Assembly: GCA_003140705.1 (NCBI GenBank)
Contig: PLKU01000326.1
Coordinates: 1-7,936 of the forward strand
Direction: 5' to 3'
Source of the DNA: Acidobacteriaceae bacterium
Lineage (GTDB): Bacteria > Acidobacteriota > Terriglobia > Terriglobales > Acidobacteriaceae
Length of the DNA: 7,936 nt
The notes beneath the pieces are model-generated. The model worked only from the letters and a program-made list of their open reading frames with translations, had not been told where the DNA came from and did no database searches. Position numbers and translations under genes: made by a program. This document shows, piece by piece, positions 1-5,576 of the stretch. How positions within the stretch are numbered: the stretch's first letter is position 1; each line of letters begins with the position of its first letter.

Positions 1-70
1 CGGCGCGTTCTTCGCTCGTCGCCAGCGGCCTGCCAAAGAGCAGGTTCTGAATGCTTGAGGATAAGGCCAT
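1..70 (-). CDS. Probable APC-family amino acid permease, N-terminus only
   Basis: Only the first 23 codons are in the window; the gene runs off the left edge. Reading leftward from the ATG at 70-68, the peptide starts MALSSSIQNLLFGRPLATSE and continues EERA. The LLFGRPLATSEE stretch matches my recollection of the cytoplasmic N-terminus of a large group of bacterial APC-superfamily permeases, in which FxGRPLxTSEE precedes the first membrane helix. Such proteins are inner-membrane amino acid or cation transporters. The ribosome binding site is weak (GAAGAA just upstream). An ATG at 80-78 is in another frame. The gene lies downstream of cysK on the same strand, about 140 bp away, so co-transcription is possible but not shown. 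The call rests on a short motif and substrate cannot be inferred. Confidence 0.5.
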   Translation of the reverse strand, partial: MALSSSIQNLLFGRPLATSEERA

Positions 71-112
71 GGTTCTTCATCCGGCAGCCGGGGAGTTTTG
101 AGTAAGGGGAAA

Positions 113-226
113 ATGGCTGACGAAGAGATTGTCTCACGGGCCAATGACATGAATATTGCGGCCAGCTGCAGAAATCGCCGCGAGCTGGCCGATCGAGTTT
201 CGCGATTGATCTATGATGCGGGCTGA
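113..226 (+). CDS. Possible 37-residue small protein
   Basis: An ATG at 113 follows AAGGGGAAA, a credible ribosome binding site, and opens a frame of 37 codons ending in TGA at 224-226. The product is mostly polar: it starts MADEEIVSRANDMNIAAS, contains one Cys, and ends in an Arg-rich, probably helical segment (RRELADRVSRLIYDAG). I recognise no family. Guanine is common at first codon positions and about 58% of third positions are G or C, which suits coding in this genome, but the frame is short. It points away from the permease gene at 1-70, and its last 16 bases overlap the end of cysK on the other strand. A 9-bp inverted repeat (159-191) lies inside it and offers a competing explanation as a 3'-end structure of cysK. 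Confidence 0.3.
   Translation: MADEEIVSRANDMNIAASCRNRRELADRVSRLIYDAG
159..191. other. Stem-loop just beyond the 3' end of cysK
   Basis: CGGCCAGCT (159-167) and AGCTGGCCG (183-191) are perfect 9-bp inverted repeats around a 15-nt loop. In the cysK transcript this hairpin forms 20 nt after the stop codon, where a terminator or 3'-end stabiliser would be expected. No T-run follows on the minus strand (the next bases are CAATATTC), so it is not a canonical intrinsic terminator. It also lies within the possible small gene at 113-226. Confidence 0.4.
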
Positions 227-1266
227 AGCCAGCAACCGGGAGTGGAATGGGAGATCGCAACCTCTTCCTCGGTCATGTCCGTGGCAACGTCGGCAAAAAG
301 CGGGGTGCTCAAATAGCGCTCCCCTGTGTCCGGTAACATGCACAGGATTGTCGATCCCTTTGGAGCCTCCGCAGCTACCTGCAACGCCCCCGCAAAGGTT
401 CCGCCAGAGGAAATGCCGACGAAAATCCCTTCCTTTCGCGCGAGTTCCTTGCTGCAGCGGATAGCATCCGGCCCCGCGATACGCAATACCTGGCTGATGG
501 CCTTAGACGCCACGGCGTCTCCCGCAAGCTTTGCCACAAAGTCCGGGCTCCAGCCCTGCATTGGATGGGGTTTCCATGAAGGGTGCGCCGCCGCCGCCGA
601 CCCGTCCGGATTCCTCTGCTGTTCAATGCCGCTGGAGAGCAGCGGGGCGTCCTCCGGTTCACAGACAACGATCTTTGTCTCAGGCCGCTCTTTGGCCAGC
701 ACGCGCGCAACCCCCTTCAACGTGCCGCCCGTGCCAAATCCTGTCACCCAGTAGTCGAGGCGCTCGCCTTTGAAGTCGTCCAGAATCTCCTTCGCCGTGG
801 TCCGCGAATGCATGTCGGCATTGGCTTCATTTTCAAACTGGCGCGTATAGTACCATCCATGCGCTTCGGCAAGCTCAACGGTTTTGTTCACCATGCCCAC
901 AGCTCTTGCTGAAGCGGGAGTTAGGATGACCTTGGCTCCCAGAAAGCGCATGAGTCTGCGGCGCTCGATGCTGAAGGTCTCAGCCATCGTCACCACAAGC
1001 GGGTAGCCTTTCTGCGCGCAGACCATGGCCAGTCCGATGCCAGTATTGCCGCTGGTAGCCTCAATCACCGTTTGTCCCGGCTTCAACTGCCCTGTCCTTT
1101 CCGCATCTTCGATGACGCCAAGGGCGAGGCGGTCCTTGACTGAGCCAAGCGGGTTGAAAGCTTCAACCTTAACAAAGAGGTTCACGTGCGGCGGTGCGAG
1201 TTTGTTGATTTTCACAACAGGGGTGTTGCCAACTGTTTCGAGGATATTGGCATATCTGCGTCCCAT
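211..1266 (-). CDS. cysK: Cysteine synthase (O-acetylserine sulfhydrylase), PLP-dependent
   Basis: This cytoplasmic fold-type II PLP enzyme would replace the acetate of O-acetyl-L-serine with sulfide to give L-cysteine, the last step of sulfur assimilation. All family signatures are visible in the 351 residues: the PLP-binding lysine K44 in GSVKDR, the substrate-binding TSGNTG loop (71-76), the phosphate-binding GFGTGGT loop (176-182), GISSGG (284-289) and PDTGERYLST (312-321). The ATG at 1266 follows a strong AAAGGAGG (1272-1279) at 5-nt spacing, which fixes the start. At about 351 residues it is longer than typical CysK (about 310), owing to an insertion around residues 211-233 and a C-terminal extension after about 335. 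The usual HKIQGIG motif reads HPMQGWSPDF here. This points to a distinct cysteine-synthase-like clade, so a cystathionine beta-synthase-type or other beta-replacement activity is a less likely alternative. Confidence 0.95.
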   Translation of the reverse strand: MGRRYANILETVGNTPVVKINKLAPPHVNLFVKVEAFNPLGSVKDRLALGVIEDAERTGQLKPGQTVIEATSGNTGIGLAMVCAQKGYPLVVTMAETFSIERRRLMRFLGAKVILTPASARAVGMVNKTVELAEAHGWYYTRQFENEANADMHSRTTAKEILDDFKGERLDYWVTGFGTGGTLKGVARVLAKERPETKIVVCEPEDAPLLSSGIEQQRNPDGSAAAAHPSWKPHPMQGWSPDFVAKLAGDAVASKAISQVLRIAGPDAIRCSKELARKEGIFVGISSGGTFAGALQVAAEAPKGSTILCMLPDTGERYLSTPLFADVATDMTEEEVAISHSTPGCWLQPAS

Positions 1267-1271
1267 TGATG

Positions 1272-1296
1272 CCTCCTTTGGATGGGCGCAATTCTA
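1272..1296 (-). promoter_or_regulatory. Ribosome binding site and candidate -10 box of cysK
   Basis: On the minus strand, AAAGGAGG (1279-1272) is an almost perfect Shine-Dalgarno sequence 5 nt before the ATG. TAGAAT (1296-1291) matches the sigma-70 -10 consensus at five of six positions and would give a leader of roughly 18 nt. No convincing -35 box lies 16-18 bp upstream. The ribosome binding site is secure; the promoter is tentative. I see no riboswitch or strong terminator in the rest of the 192-bp gap to the kinase gene (1267-1458). Confidence 0.45.
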
Positions 1297-1458
1297 CCCG
1301 TAAAGATCAGCGGTGCGGAAGAAAAAAGGCAGTTATTGGCGCAGAAGGCGGCCGTTACGATTCGCATCGAGCAGCCACAGGGAAGGCGCGCATTTGCTGT
1401 CATGGCAGCGGTAGTTGGAGCAGGGTTTTCTTTGCAGGCTCGGTGCCAGCGGCGGCTA

Positions 1459-3837
1459 TCATGGGGTTGAAGGGGCGGCGGGCAGTGTGAACTGGAAGCG
1501 GCTTCCCTGGCCGGGCATGCTCTCGGCCCAGATGCGCCCTCCATGCTGCTCCACGATGCTGCGGCAAAGAGCCAGCCCGAGACCCGTGCCGCCGAGGGCG
1601 CGGGAGTCGGATGCGTCGCCCTGGTGGAACCGCTCGAAGATGCGTTCCAACTTTTCCGGTGCGATGCCTCGGCCCTGGTCTTCTACCGAGAAGCAGACTT
1701 CGCTGGTGCCGAAGGGATGCGCGCCCAGGCGAATCGTGGTATCGCGCGGAGAAAACTTCAGAGCATTTGTAACCAACTCATTGAGCACCTGTAAAATGCG
1801 ATCCTGGTCTGCAATAACCGCTGCTGGCGGCGCGTCGATGCGGAAGCCAATATGAAACTGTGTTGCCGTGGTGTGCGCCACGTCCGCTGCGCGTCGAAGT
1901 AGGTCCACAGCTTCCACGGGCTGGCGGCGCAGTGGTAGTTTGCCCTTTTCGCCGCTGTCGAAGTCGAGGATGTCGTTGACCAGGCGCACCAGGCGATCGC
2001 AGTTTCCGATCGCCATATCGATCATTTGGCGCTGCTTTTCCGGGCGCTTATCCAAAGATCCCGAAGCGATGAGCCCCAGCGACGCCCTCAGCGAAGTAAG
2101 CGGAGTACGGAGTTCGTGGCTGACCGTGGAGACGAATTCATCTTTCATGCGCTCGAGGCGGCGGCGGTCAGTGATGTCCTGAAAGGCGATGACCATGCCG
2201 GAGATCCGGCCATCGTCCAGCAGCGGGGTCGCGGTGTATTCCACCGGAACTGCAACACCGTCGTGGCGCCAGAACACTTCATCCCGCATGCGCACGGTTT
2301 CGCAGCGGCGCATGCCTTGAAGAATCGGGCTGCTGGCCTTCGAGTAAGGTGTGCCGTCGACGTGGCTGTGGTGGATCACGTCGTGCATGTCGCGACCCGT
2401 AAGCTCGTCGGCGGTGTATCCAAGCGCACGTGCAGCGGCCTGGTTGATGAAAGTCAACCGTCCGTCGAGGTCGATTCCGTAGATGCCGTCGCCGGCAGAC
2501 TCGAGGATCAACTCGCGCTGGCGTGTGATCAGATGCAGCGCTTCCTCCGCTTCGTGCTGCTCGGTCACATCCATGCCGTGAGCAAGGATGAAGGGCCGTT
2601 CCCCAGGCAATTCCATGCGCCGGCCGCGGAAGGCAATGCGGCGGTAGATGCCGTCACTGCGGCGCAGCGGCACCGCGCCTTGCCACTCTTCTTTCGTCCC
2701 CAGAGTGCGCAGGCATTCCTGGAAGGTAGCGGCACCGTGCAAATTCGACAGGTCTCCAACTGCACGTCCAATCAAAGCCTCGGCACGATAGCCGAGCGTC
2801 TCCGCGGTAAAAGCATTCAGCGAAGTCAGTCGTCCATCCATCGAGCAGGTAAAGACGAAGCCCAGGCTGTTTTCCACGAGCTCTCTGTATCGCTCTTCGC
2901 TAGACAGCAGCGCCAGCTCCATCTGCCGCTGCTCGGTCACGTCCTGTCCACTGATGATCAGGTACTGGACTTCATTGTTCGGTCCCTTGAGCGGTCGAAT
3001 CGTCCATGTCACGCGGCGCGTTTTGCCTTCAGCGATCCGCCACGCGGTTTCGTGTGGGCCGGTCACAGTTCCGGCCGCAGCTTCGCGTAGCTTCGTCGTA
3101 GCCCAAGCCCGGTCTTCCGGCTCCAGAATCTCGTCCACAAACGGCTTTGCTCCGGTGTCTGTCAGGCTGATTCCGGTCAGTTGCGCGCAGGGGTCGTTCA
3201 TCCGCACCATGCGGCCTGCCGTATCCAGCACTGTAACCAGAGCGGGAATCGCGTCCAGTGTCGCGGCCACAAAGCATCGCTCAATGGCCAGCGCACGTTC
3301 GGCTCGTTGCCGCACGCGCTGGGCCTGTTCCTGGGCGCGGATGCGGTTGTACAACTCAAGCCGAGTGACTGCCTGGCGGCCCATCACTTCAAGGAAGGTC
3401 AGGTGTTGTTGCGTAAACTTGTTCGGTTCCTTTGCCAGCAGTGCCATGGTTCCGACAACTTGCTGCGCACTGGTAATCAGGGGCGTTCCGGCATAGGAGC
3501 GACACGGAACCCCGCCCACCACCGGGATGCCTTCCGGCGGAAAGCGCTGATCCTGACCTGCATCCTGAATCAGGAGTGGCTCACCCTTCTTCAACACCCA
3601 CTGGCAAGCGGTTGACGAACGCCCTTGTTCCGGTGCGTGAAATCCGAACTGCGCTTTGAACCAGAGGCGATTGAAGTCCATCCAACCGATGTAGGCGTAG
3701 TCTGCCCCACACAACACCGCGACGAACTCGATCAATTCATCAAGAGCTGGATCCGGATTGCGATCGAAGATATCGAATTCCGAGCGCGAAGCGAGCACAT
3801 GGAATTCCGCGCGCTGCGAAGTTGGGACGGCGCTCAT
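1459..3837 (-). CDS. Soluble sensor histidine kinase, GAF-PAS-PAS-PAS-HisKA-HATPase
   Basis: A sensor kinase that would autophosphorylate and pass phosphate to an unknown response regulator. From the ATG at 3837 (792 residues) the order is: GAF about 25-160, coiled-coil linker about 165-190, three PAS domains (about 193-303, 318-428, 440-557, each ending in a DVTE or DITD motif), HisKA with phospho-acceptor H574 in SHELRTPL, and HATPase with the N box (N691), DQGRGI (720-725), FERF and GGTGLGL (749-755). No membrane helix or signal peptide is seen, so it is probably cytoplasmic. No REC domain or neighbouring regulator is present, making it an orphan here. An in-frame GTG at 3894 would add 19 residues, but that stretch uses two rare ATA codons, has no ribosome binding site, and lies against a possible -10 (CATAAT, 3910-3905). 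I prefer 3837, although its ribosome binding site is also poor. The signal sensed is unknown. Confidence 0.95.
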   Translation of the reverse strand: MSAVPTSQRAEFHVLASRSEFDIFDRNPDPALDELIEFVAVLCGADYAYIGWMDFNRLWFKAQFGFHAPEQGRSSTACQWVLKKGEPLLIQDAGQDQRFPPEGIPVVGGVPCRSYAGTPLITSAQQVVGTMALLAKEPNKFTQQHLTFLEVMGRQAVTRLELYNRIRAQEQAQRVRQRAERALAIERCFVAATLDAIPALVTVLDTAGRMVRMNDPCAQLTGISLTDTGAKPFVDEILEPEDRAWATTKLREAAAGTVTGPHETAWRIAEGKTRRVTWTIRPLKGPNNEVQYLIISGQDVTEQRQMELALLSSEERYRELVENSLGFVFTCSMDGRLTSLNAFTAETLGYRAEALIGRAVGDLSNLHGAATFQECLRTLGTKEEWQGAVPLRRSDGIYRRIAFRGRRMELPGERPFILAHGMDVTEQHEAEEALHLITRQRELILESAGDGIYGIDLDGRLTFINQAAARALGYTADELTGRDMHDVIHHSHVDGTPYSKASSPILQGMRRCETVRMRDEVFWRHDGVAVPVEYTATPLLDDGRISGMVIAFQDITDRRRLERMKDEFVSTVSHELRTPLTSLRASLGLIASGSLDKRPEKQRQMIDMAIGNCDRLVRLVNDILDFDSGEKGKLPLRRQPVEAVDLLRRAADVAHTTATQFHIGFRIDAPPAAVIADQDRILQVLNELVTNALKFSPRDTTIRLGAHPFGTSEVCFSVEDQGRGIAPEKLERIFERFHQGDASDSRALGGTGLGLALCRSIVEQHGGRIWAESMPGQGSRFQFTLPAAPSTP

Positions 3838-4047
3838 CAGGCAAGTTGACCCCGCGTTCAGTATCCGATAGTTGGGGGGTATTGACTCTGCCACAAAGAG
3901 GGGAATTATGGGTCAATTGCATTGCGACCTAAGTAACTCTAAATCTATGTCTAATTTGCATTCTCGTGTTACCTCGGGCACTTGAAACAGCGCCCTTAAC
4001 ATCCATTCCCCGGCGTTTCCCAGAGTCATGCATAGATTTTCACAGAA

Positions 4048-4085
4048 ACCACTCCTGCCGATGAGTTCTTCCCGGCAAGAGTGGT
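4048..4085 (-). terminator. Imperfect 12-bp hairpin downstream of the HipA-like gene
   Basis: ACCACTC (4048-4054) pairs with GAGTGGT (4079-4085), and TGCCG (4056-4060) with CGGCA (4073-4077). Together they make a 12-bp stem broken by one mismatch, with a 12-nt loop. On the minus strand the stem is followed by TTTCTGTG, a short interrupted T tract, so it may act as a weak terminator about 130 nt after the HipA-like stop codon. The T tract is poor and another structural role is possible. Confidence 0.4.
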
Positions 4086-4100
4086 AACTGCGGTGGTAAC
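4081..4100. repeat. Two GTGGTAAC direct repeats, 12-bp period
   Basis: GTGGTAAC occurs at 4081-4088 and 4093-4100. On the minus strand each reads GTTACCAC. The TTACC core and 12-bp period resemble the repeats at 5478-5513. The first copy overlaps the right arm of the hairpin at 4048-4085. Two short copies could be chance. Confidence 0.35.
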
Positions 4101-4115
4101 CAGATTTCGCTGTCG

Positions 4116-4159
4116 AGGCCTGTTTTCAGTTCTGAGAGGCCCAGTTTTTCCACAGGCCT
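4116..4159. repeat. 8-bp inverted repeat AGGCCTGT / ACAGGCCT
   Basis: AGGCCTGT (4116-4123) and ACAGGCCT (4152-4159) are perfectly complementary across a 28-nt interval. The interval contains a smaller near-palindrome, TCAGTTCTGA (4126-4135). It lies about 60 bp past the HipA-like stop codon and may fold in that transcript's 3' UTR. No function is evident. Confidence 0.35.
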
Positions 4160-4216
4160 AAGAATAATGAGAGCGCTTTTATTTTGGAATCAGTCGTCGC
4201 TCGCTCGAGGCTCGCC

Positions 4217-5203
4217 TCAGTTTGGGGCTACTTCTCCGTTTTGGCTTGACTCGCCAGCGCCAGAGTCTGCTTGACCCTGGGTTTCTTTGTTGGCTGTTCC
4301 CAATCCTCCTGCCTGGTTGTCGACCGTTATCCTCTCGTTGGTTATTCCAACTGCGGAGACGCGATTGTCTCTGCTGCCCGATACCAGGTTCATGTCCTGA
4401 GCCAGCAATTGGGCTACGCGCCACTTCCTGACCTGCAATTGCGAAGCGACTTCCTGCAGGTAGGTGCTGTCGTGCCATTGGCGAGGAACAATGCGCGCCA
4501 GCTGCAGGAGCATCTTCTCATCCATGGCAATTGCCTTCTGCAGCCACGTGTTGAAAATCCGGTTCACGTCCAGGTGAGTATAGAGGCGGCGGTCTGGGAA
4601 GAGTGCGGAACCTCGGTGCTGTTCCTCTCGGCCCCAATAGCCGCCGAACATCTGGCCATTACCGATGAAGTATGCGGTCACCATGAGTCCGTCGGCAGAC
4701 GGAAGAAAGATTGCCTTCCTGGGCCCGACATGATTTGCCCATAAGTCCAGGAGCAGCATCGCGGCGAAATCGCTGCGATTGCTGATCCTGCCTTCCCAAT
4801 TCTCCGGCAGCTCATGGTAGAGCTGCTCGTCCTCGTCCTGGGACACGGATCGCGAACCAAAATACAAGCCGGGTCCAGGCCGATCGAGCCAGGAGTCCGA
4901 ACCAGTCCAGTGCAACAGGAGGTATTTATCTACGCAGGCTTCGGAGATCTGAATCGGCCGCCATTCTGGAACCGAAATCCCGAGATACTTCGCCAGCTCG
5001 TTGCCCAAAGCCTCATTGGCCAGGACGTTTGGCCCCTGAAAGCTGTCCATCATCCTGACTACGTAAAGAAAACCGTCAGAAGCTTTGACTAAGACTGTAT
5101 GCAATCCACCGCTTAACCTCTTTAGAATCGCGCTTGCTTTTAGAACCGGTGCGGACCGCCCTGGGGAAAGAACGTTATCTTCAAACCGATCACAAACCAT
5201 CAT
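4217..5203 (-). CDS. HipA-family kinase-like protein, probably catalytically degenerate
   Basis: The protein (328 residues) matches the short HipA-like family (HipA_2 type), relatives of the HipA Ser/Thr kinase without its N-terminal subdomain. Visible family features are the GG-LVKASDG-YVV nucleotide-binding strands (32-50), the QGPNVLANEALGNEL helix (56-70), the LLLDLWANH catalytic-loop region (151-158), RKAIF (162-166) and the metal-loop region FIGNGQMFGG (179-188). As I recall the family, these carry Lys in YVVK, Asp in WxNxxD and Asp in FIDxG; here they are R50, G160 and G181. A true kinase is therefore doubtful. Residues 274-328 form a polar Gly/Asn/Ser/Gln tail. Two ATGs are adjacent (5203 and 5200); the second is better spaced (6 nt) from AAAGG at 5211-5207. 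The gene is divergent from the membrane regulator at 5573 and has no HipB-like partner. Family call good; function unknown. Confidence 0.85.
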   Translation of the reverse strand: MMVCDRFEDNVLSPGRSAPVLKASAILKRLSGGLHTVLVKASDGFLYVVRMMDSFQGPNVLANEALGNELAKYLGISVPEWRPIQISEACVDKYLLLHWTGSDSWLDRPGPGLYFGSRSVSQDEDEQLYHELPENWEGRISNRSDFAAMLLLDLWANHVGPRKAIFLPSADGLMVTAYFIGNGQMFGGYWGREEQHRGSALFPDRRLYTHLDVNRIFNTWLQKAIAMDEKMLLQLARIVPRQWHDSTYLQEVASQLQVRKWRVAQLLAQDMNLVSGSRDNRVSAVGITNERITVDNQAGGLGTANKETQGQADSGAGESSQNGEVAPN

Positions 5204-5404
5204 TCACCTTTCCGTTTTTGCGCAGACCGGGGCAAGCCCATGGTTGACCCATTTGGCATCGACGGGATTGAATTGCAGGGATCTTTAGGGCGCTTCAATA
5301 GGAGAGCAATAGGGATCGAACTACTAGTTGCATGACTCCGGGGATGAAACGTATCTCTGCTACGATTTCTATCTTCTCAGAGGTTTTCGTCTGTGGGAAG
5401 GTGG

Positions 5405-5412
5405 TTTTACCT
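5405..5412 (+). repeat. Upstream TTTTACCT copy
   Basis: This is the same octamer as in the tandem repeat array, placed 73 bp before its first unit and just upstream of the candidate -35 box. It could be a distal binding site for the same factor. Confidence 0.4.
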
Positions 5413-5421
5413 TAATTTCAC

Positions 5422-5437
5422 AGTAAATCCATTTACT
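5422..5437. promoter_or_regulatory. Perfect palindrome, candidate operator
   Basis: AGTAAAT (5422-5428) and ATTTACT (5431-5437) are perfect inverted repeats separated by CC, a 16-bp dyad typical of a dimeric regulator's binding site. It lies almost entirely between the candidate -35 (5417-5422) and -10 (5441-5446), where bound protein would block transcription. Its half-site TTTAC also occurs in the TTTTACCT repeats, so one protein may recognise both. Confidence 0.5.
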
Positions 5438-5477
5438 ATGTTTATTTTGTTATAGATACAGGGCGAATTTTTGTCAG

Positions 5478-5513
5478 TTTTACCTCTGATTTAACCTCAC
5501 TTTTTACCTATCC
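5478..5513 (+). repeat. Three tandem 12-bp repeats, TTTWACCT plus four variable bases
   Basis: TTTTACCT (5478-5485), TTTAACCT (5490-5497) and TTTTACCT (5502-5509) recur at exactly 12-bp intervals, with four unconserved bases between. The conserved/variable pattern suggests a protein-binding array rather than slipped-strand duplication. If transcription starts near the candidate promoter (about 5453), the array is inside the leader, 24 bp before the GGAGG ribosome binding site. A second start site further downstream is also possible. Confidence 0.6.
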
Positions 5514-5549
5514 CAGCAAAACCTTCACCAGCGGCGCGGAGGCTATGAG

Positions 5550-5576
5550 ATGCTGTTCTCGTGGGTGGGGTTATGA
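5550..5576 (+). CDS. Eight-codon upstream reading frame coupled to the regulator gene
   Basis: ATG at 5550 follows GGAGG (5538-5542) at 7-nt spacing, the best ribosome binding site in this leader. It encodes MLFSWVGL and ends in TGA (5574-5576), which overlaps the regulator's ATG (5573-5575) as ATGA. This arrangement is typical of translational coupling: ribosomes ending the short frame would restart on the regulator gene, which has no good site of its own. Another ATG at 5545 is only 2 nt from GGAGG and opens a different frame. The peptide itself need not have a function. Confidence 0.4.
   Translation: MLFSWVGL

Larger units (their letters stand above)
3838..4216. other. Gene-free stretch between the HipA-like and kinase genes, rich in inverted repeats
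   Basis: These 379 bp contain no convincing gene. Going right to left (the direction of flanking transcription) they hold an 8-bp inverted repeat (4116-4159), two GTGGTAAC direct repeats (4081-4100), a 12-bp imperfect hairpin (4048-4085) and a 9-bp inverted repeat spanning about 100 bp (AAATCTATG 3941-3949 with CATAGATTT 4031-4039). CATAAT on the minus strand (3910-3905) is a possible -10 for the kinase gene, without a good -35. The stretch could be the 3' UTR and terminator of the HipA-like gene, a small RNA, or the remains of a small repeat element. Confidence 0.45.
5204..5572. promoter_or_regulatory. AT-rich divergent regulatory region
   Basis: This region separates the HipA-like gene (leftward) from the membrane regulator (rightward). 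The half next to the HipA-like gene (5204-5390) has ordinary composition and no strong promoter. The half from about 5400 to 5520 is much more AT-rich than the rest of the window. It holds the palindrome at 5422-5437, the TTTWACCT repeats, and a candidate rightward promoter: TTCACA (5417-5422, five of six -35 matches), 18 bp, then TTTATT (5441-5446, four of six). This is the most likely control region for both genes. Confidence 0.6.

Noticed and set aside
134..343. 69-codon minus-strand frame overlapping the end of cysK
   Set aside because: It overlaps cysK in another frame on the same strand, has no recognisable motif and its His/Arg-rich composition looks like a shifted reading.
2026..3090. 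Long open frame (354 codons) on the plus strand opposite the kinase gene
   Set aside because: It lies wholly antisense to a clear histidine kinase, shows no recognisable domain, and long antisense frames are common in GC-rich coding DNA.
3908..3985. 25-codon frame with AGGGG upstream (plus strand)
   Set aside because: It is short, Ser/Asn-rich, has poor codon composition for this genome and overlaps the probable kinase promoter.
4217..5203. HipA as part of a HipBA toxin-antitoxin module
   Set aside because: No small HTH antitoxin gene is adjacent, the protein belongs to the short HipA_2-like group, and its catalytic residues appear lost.
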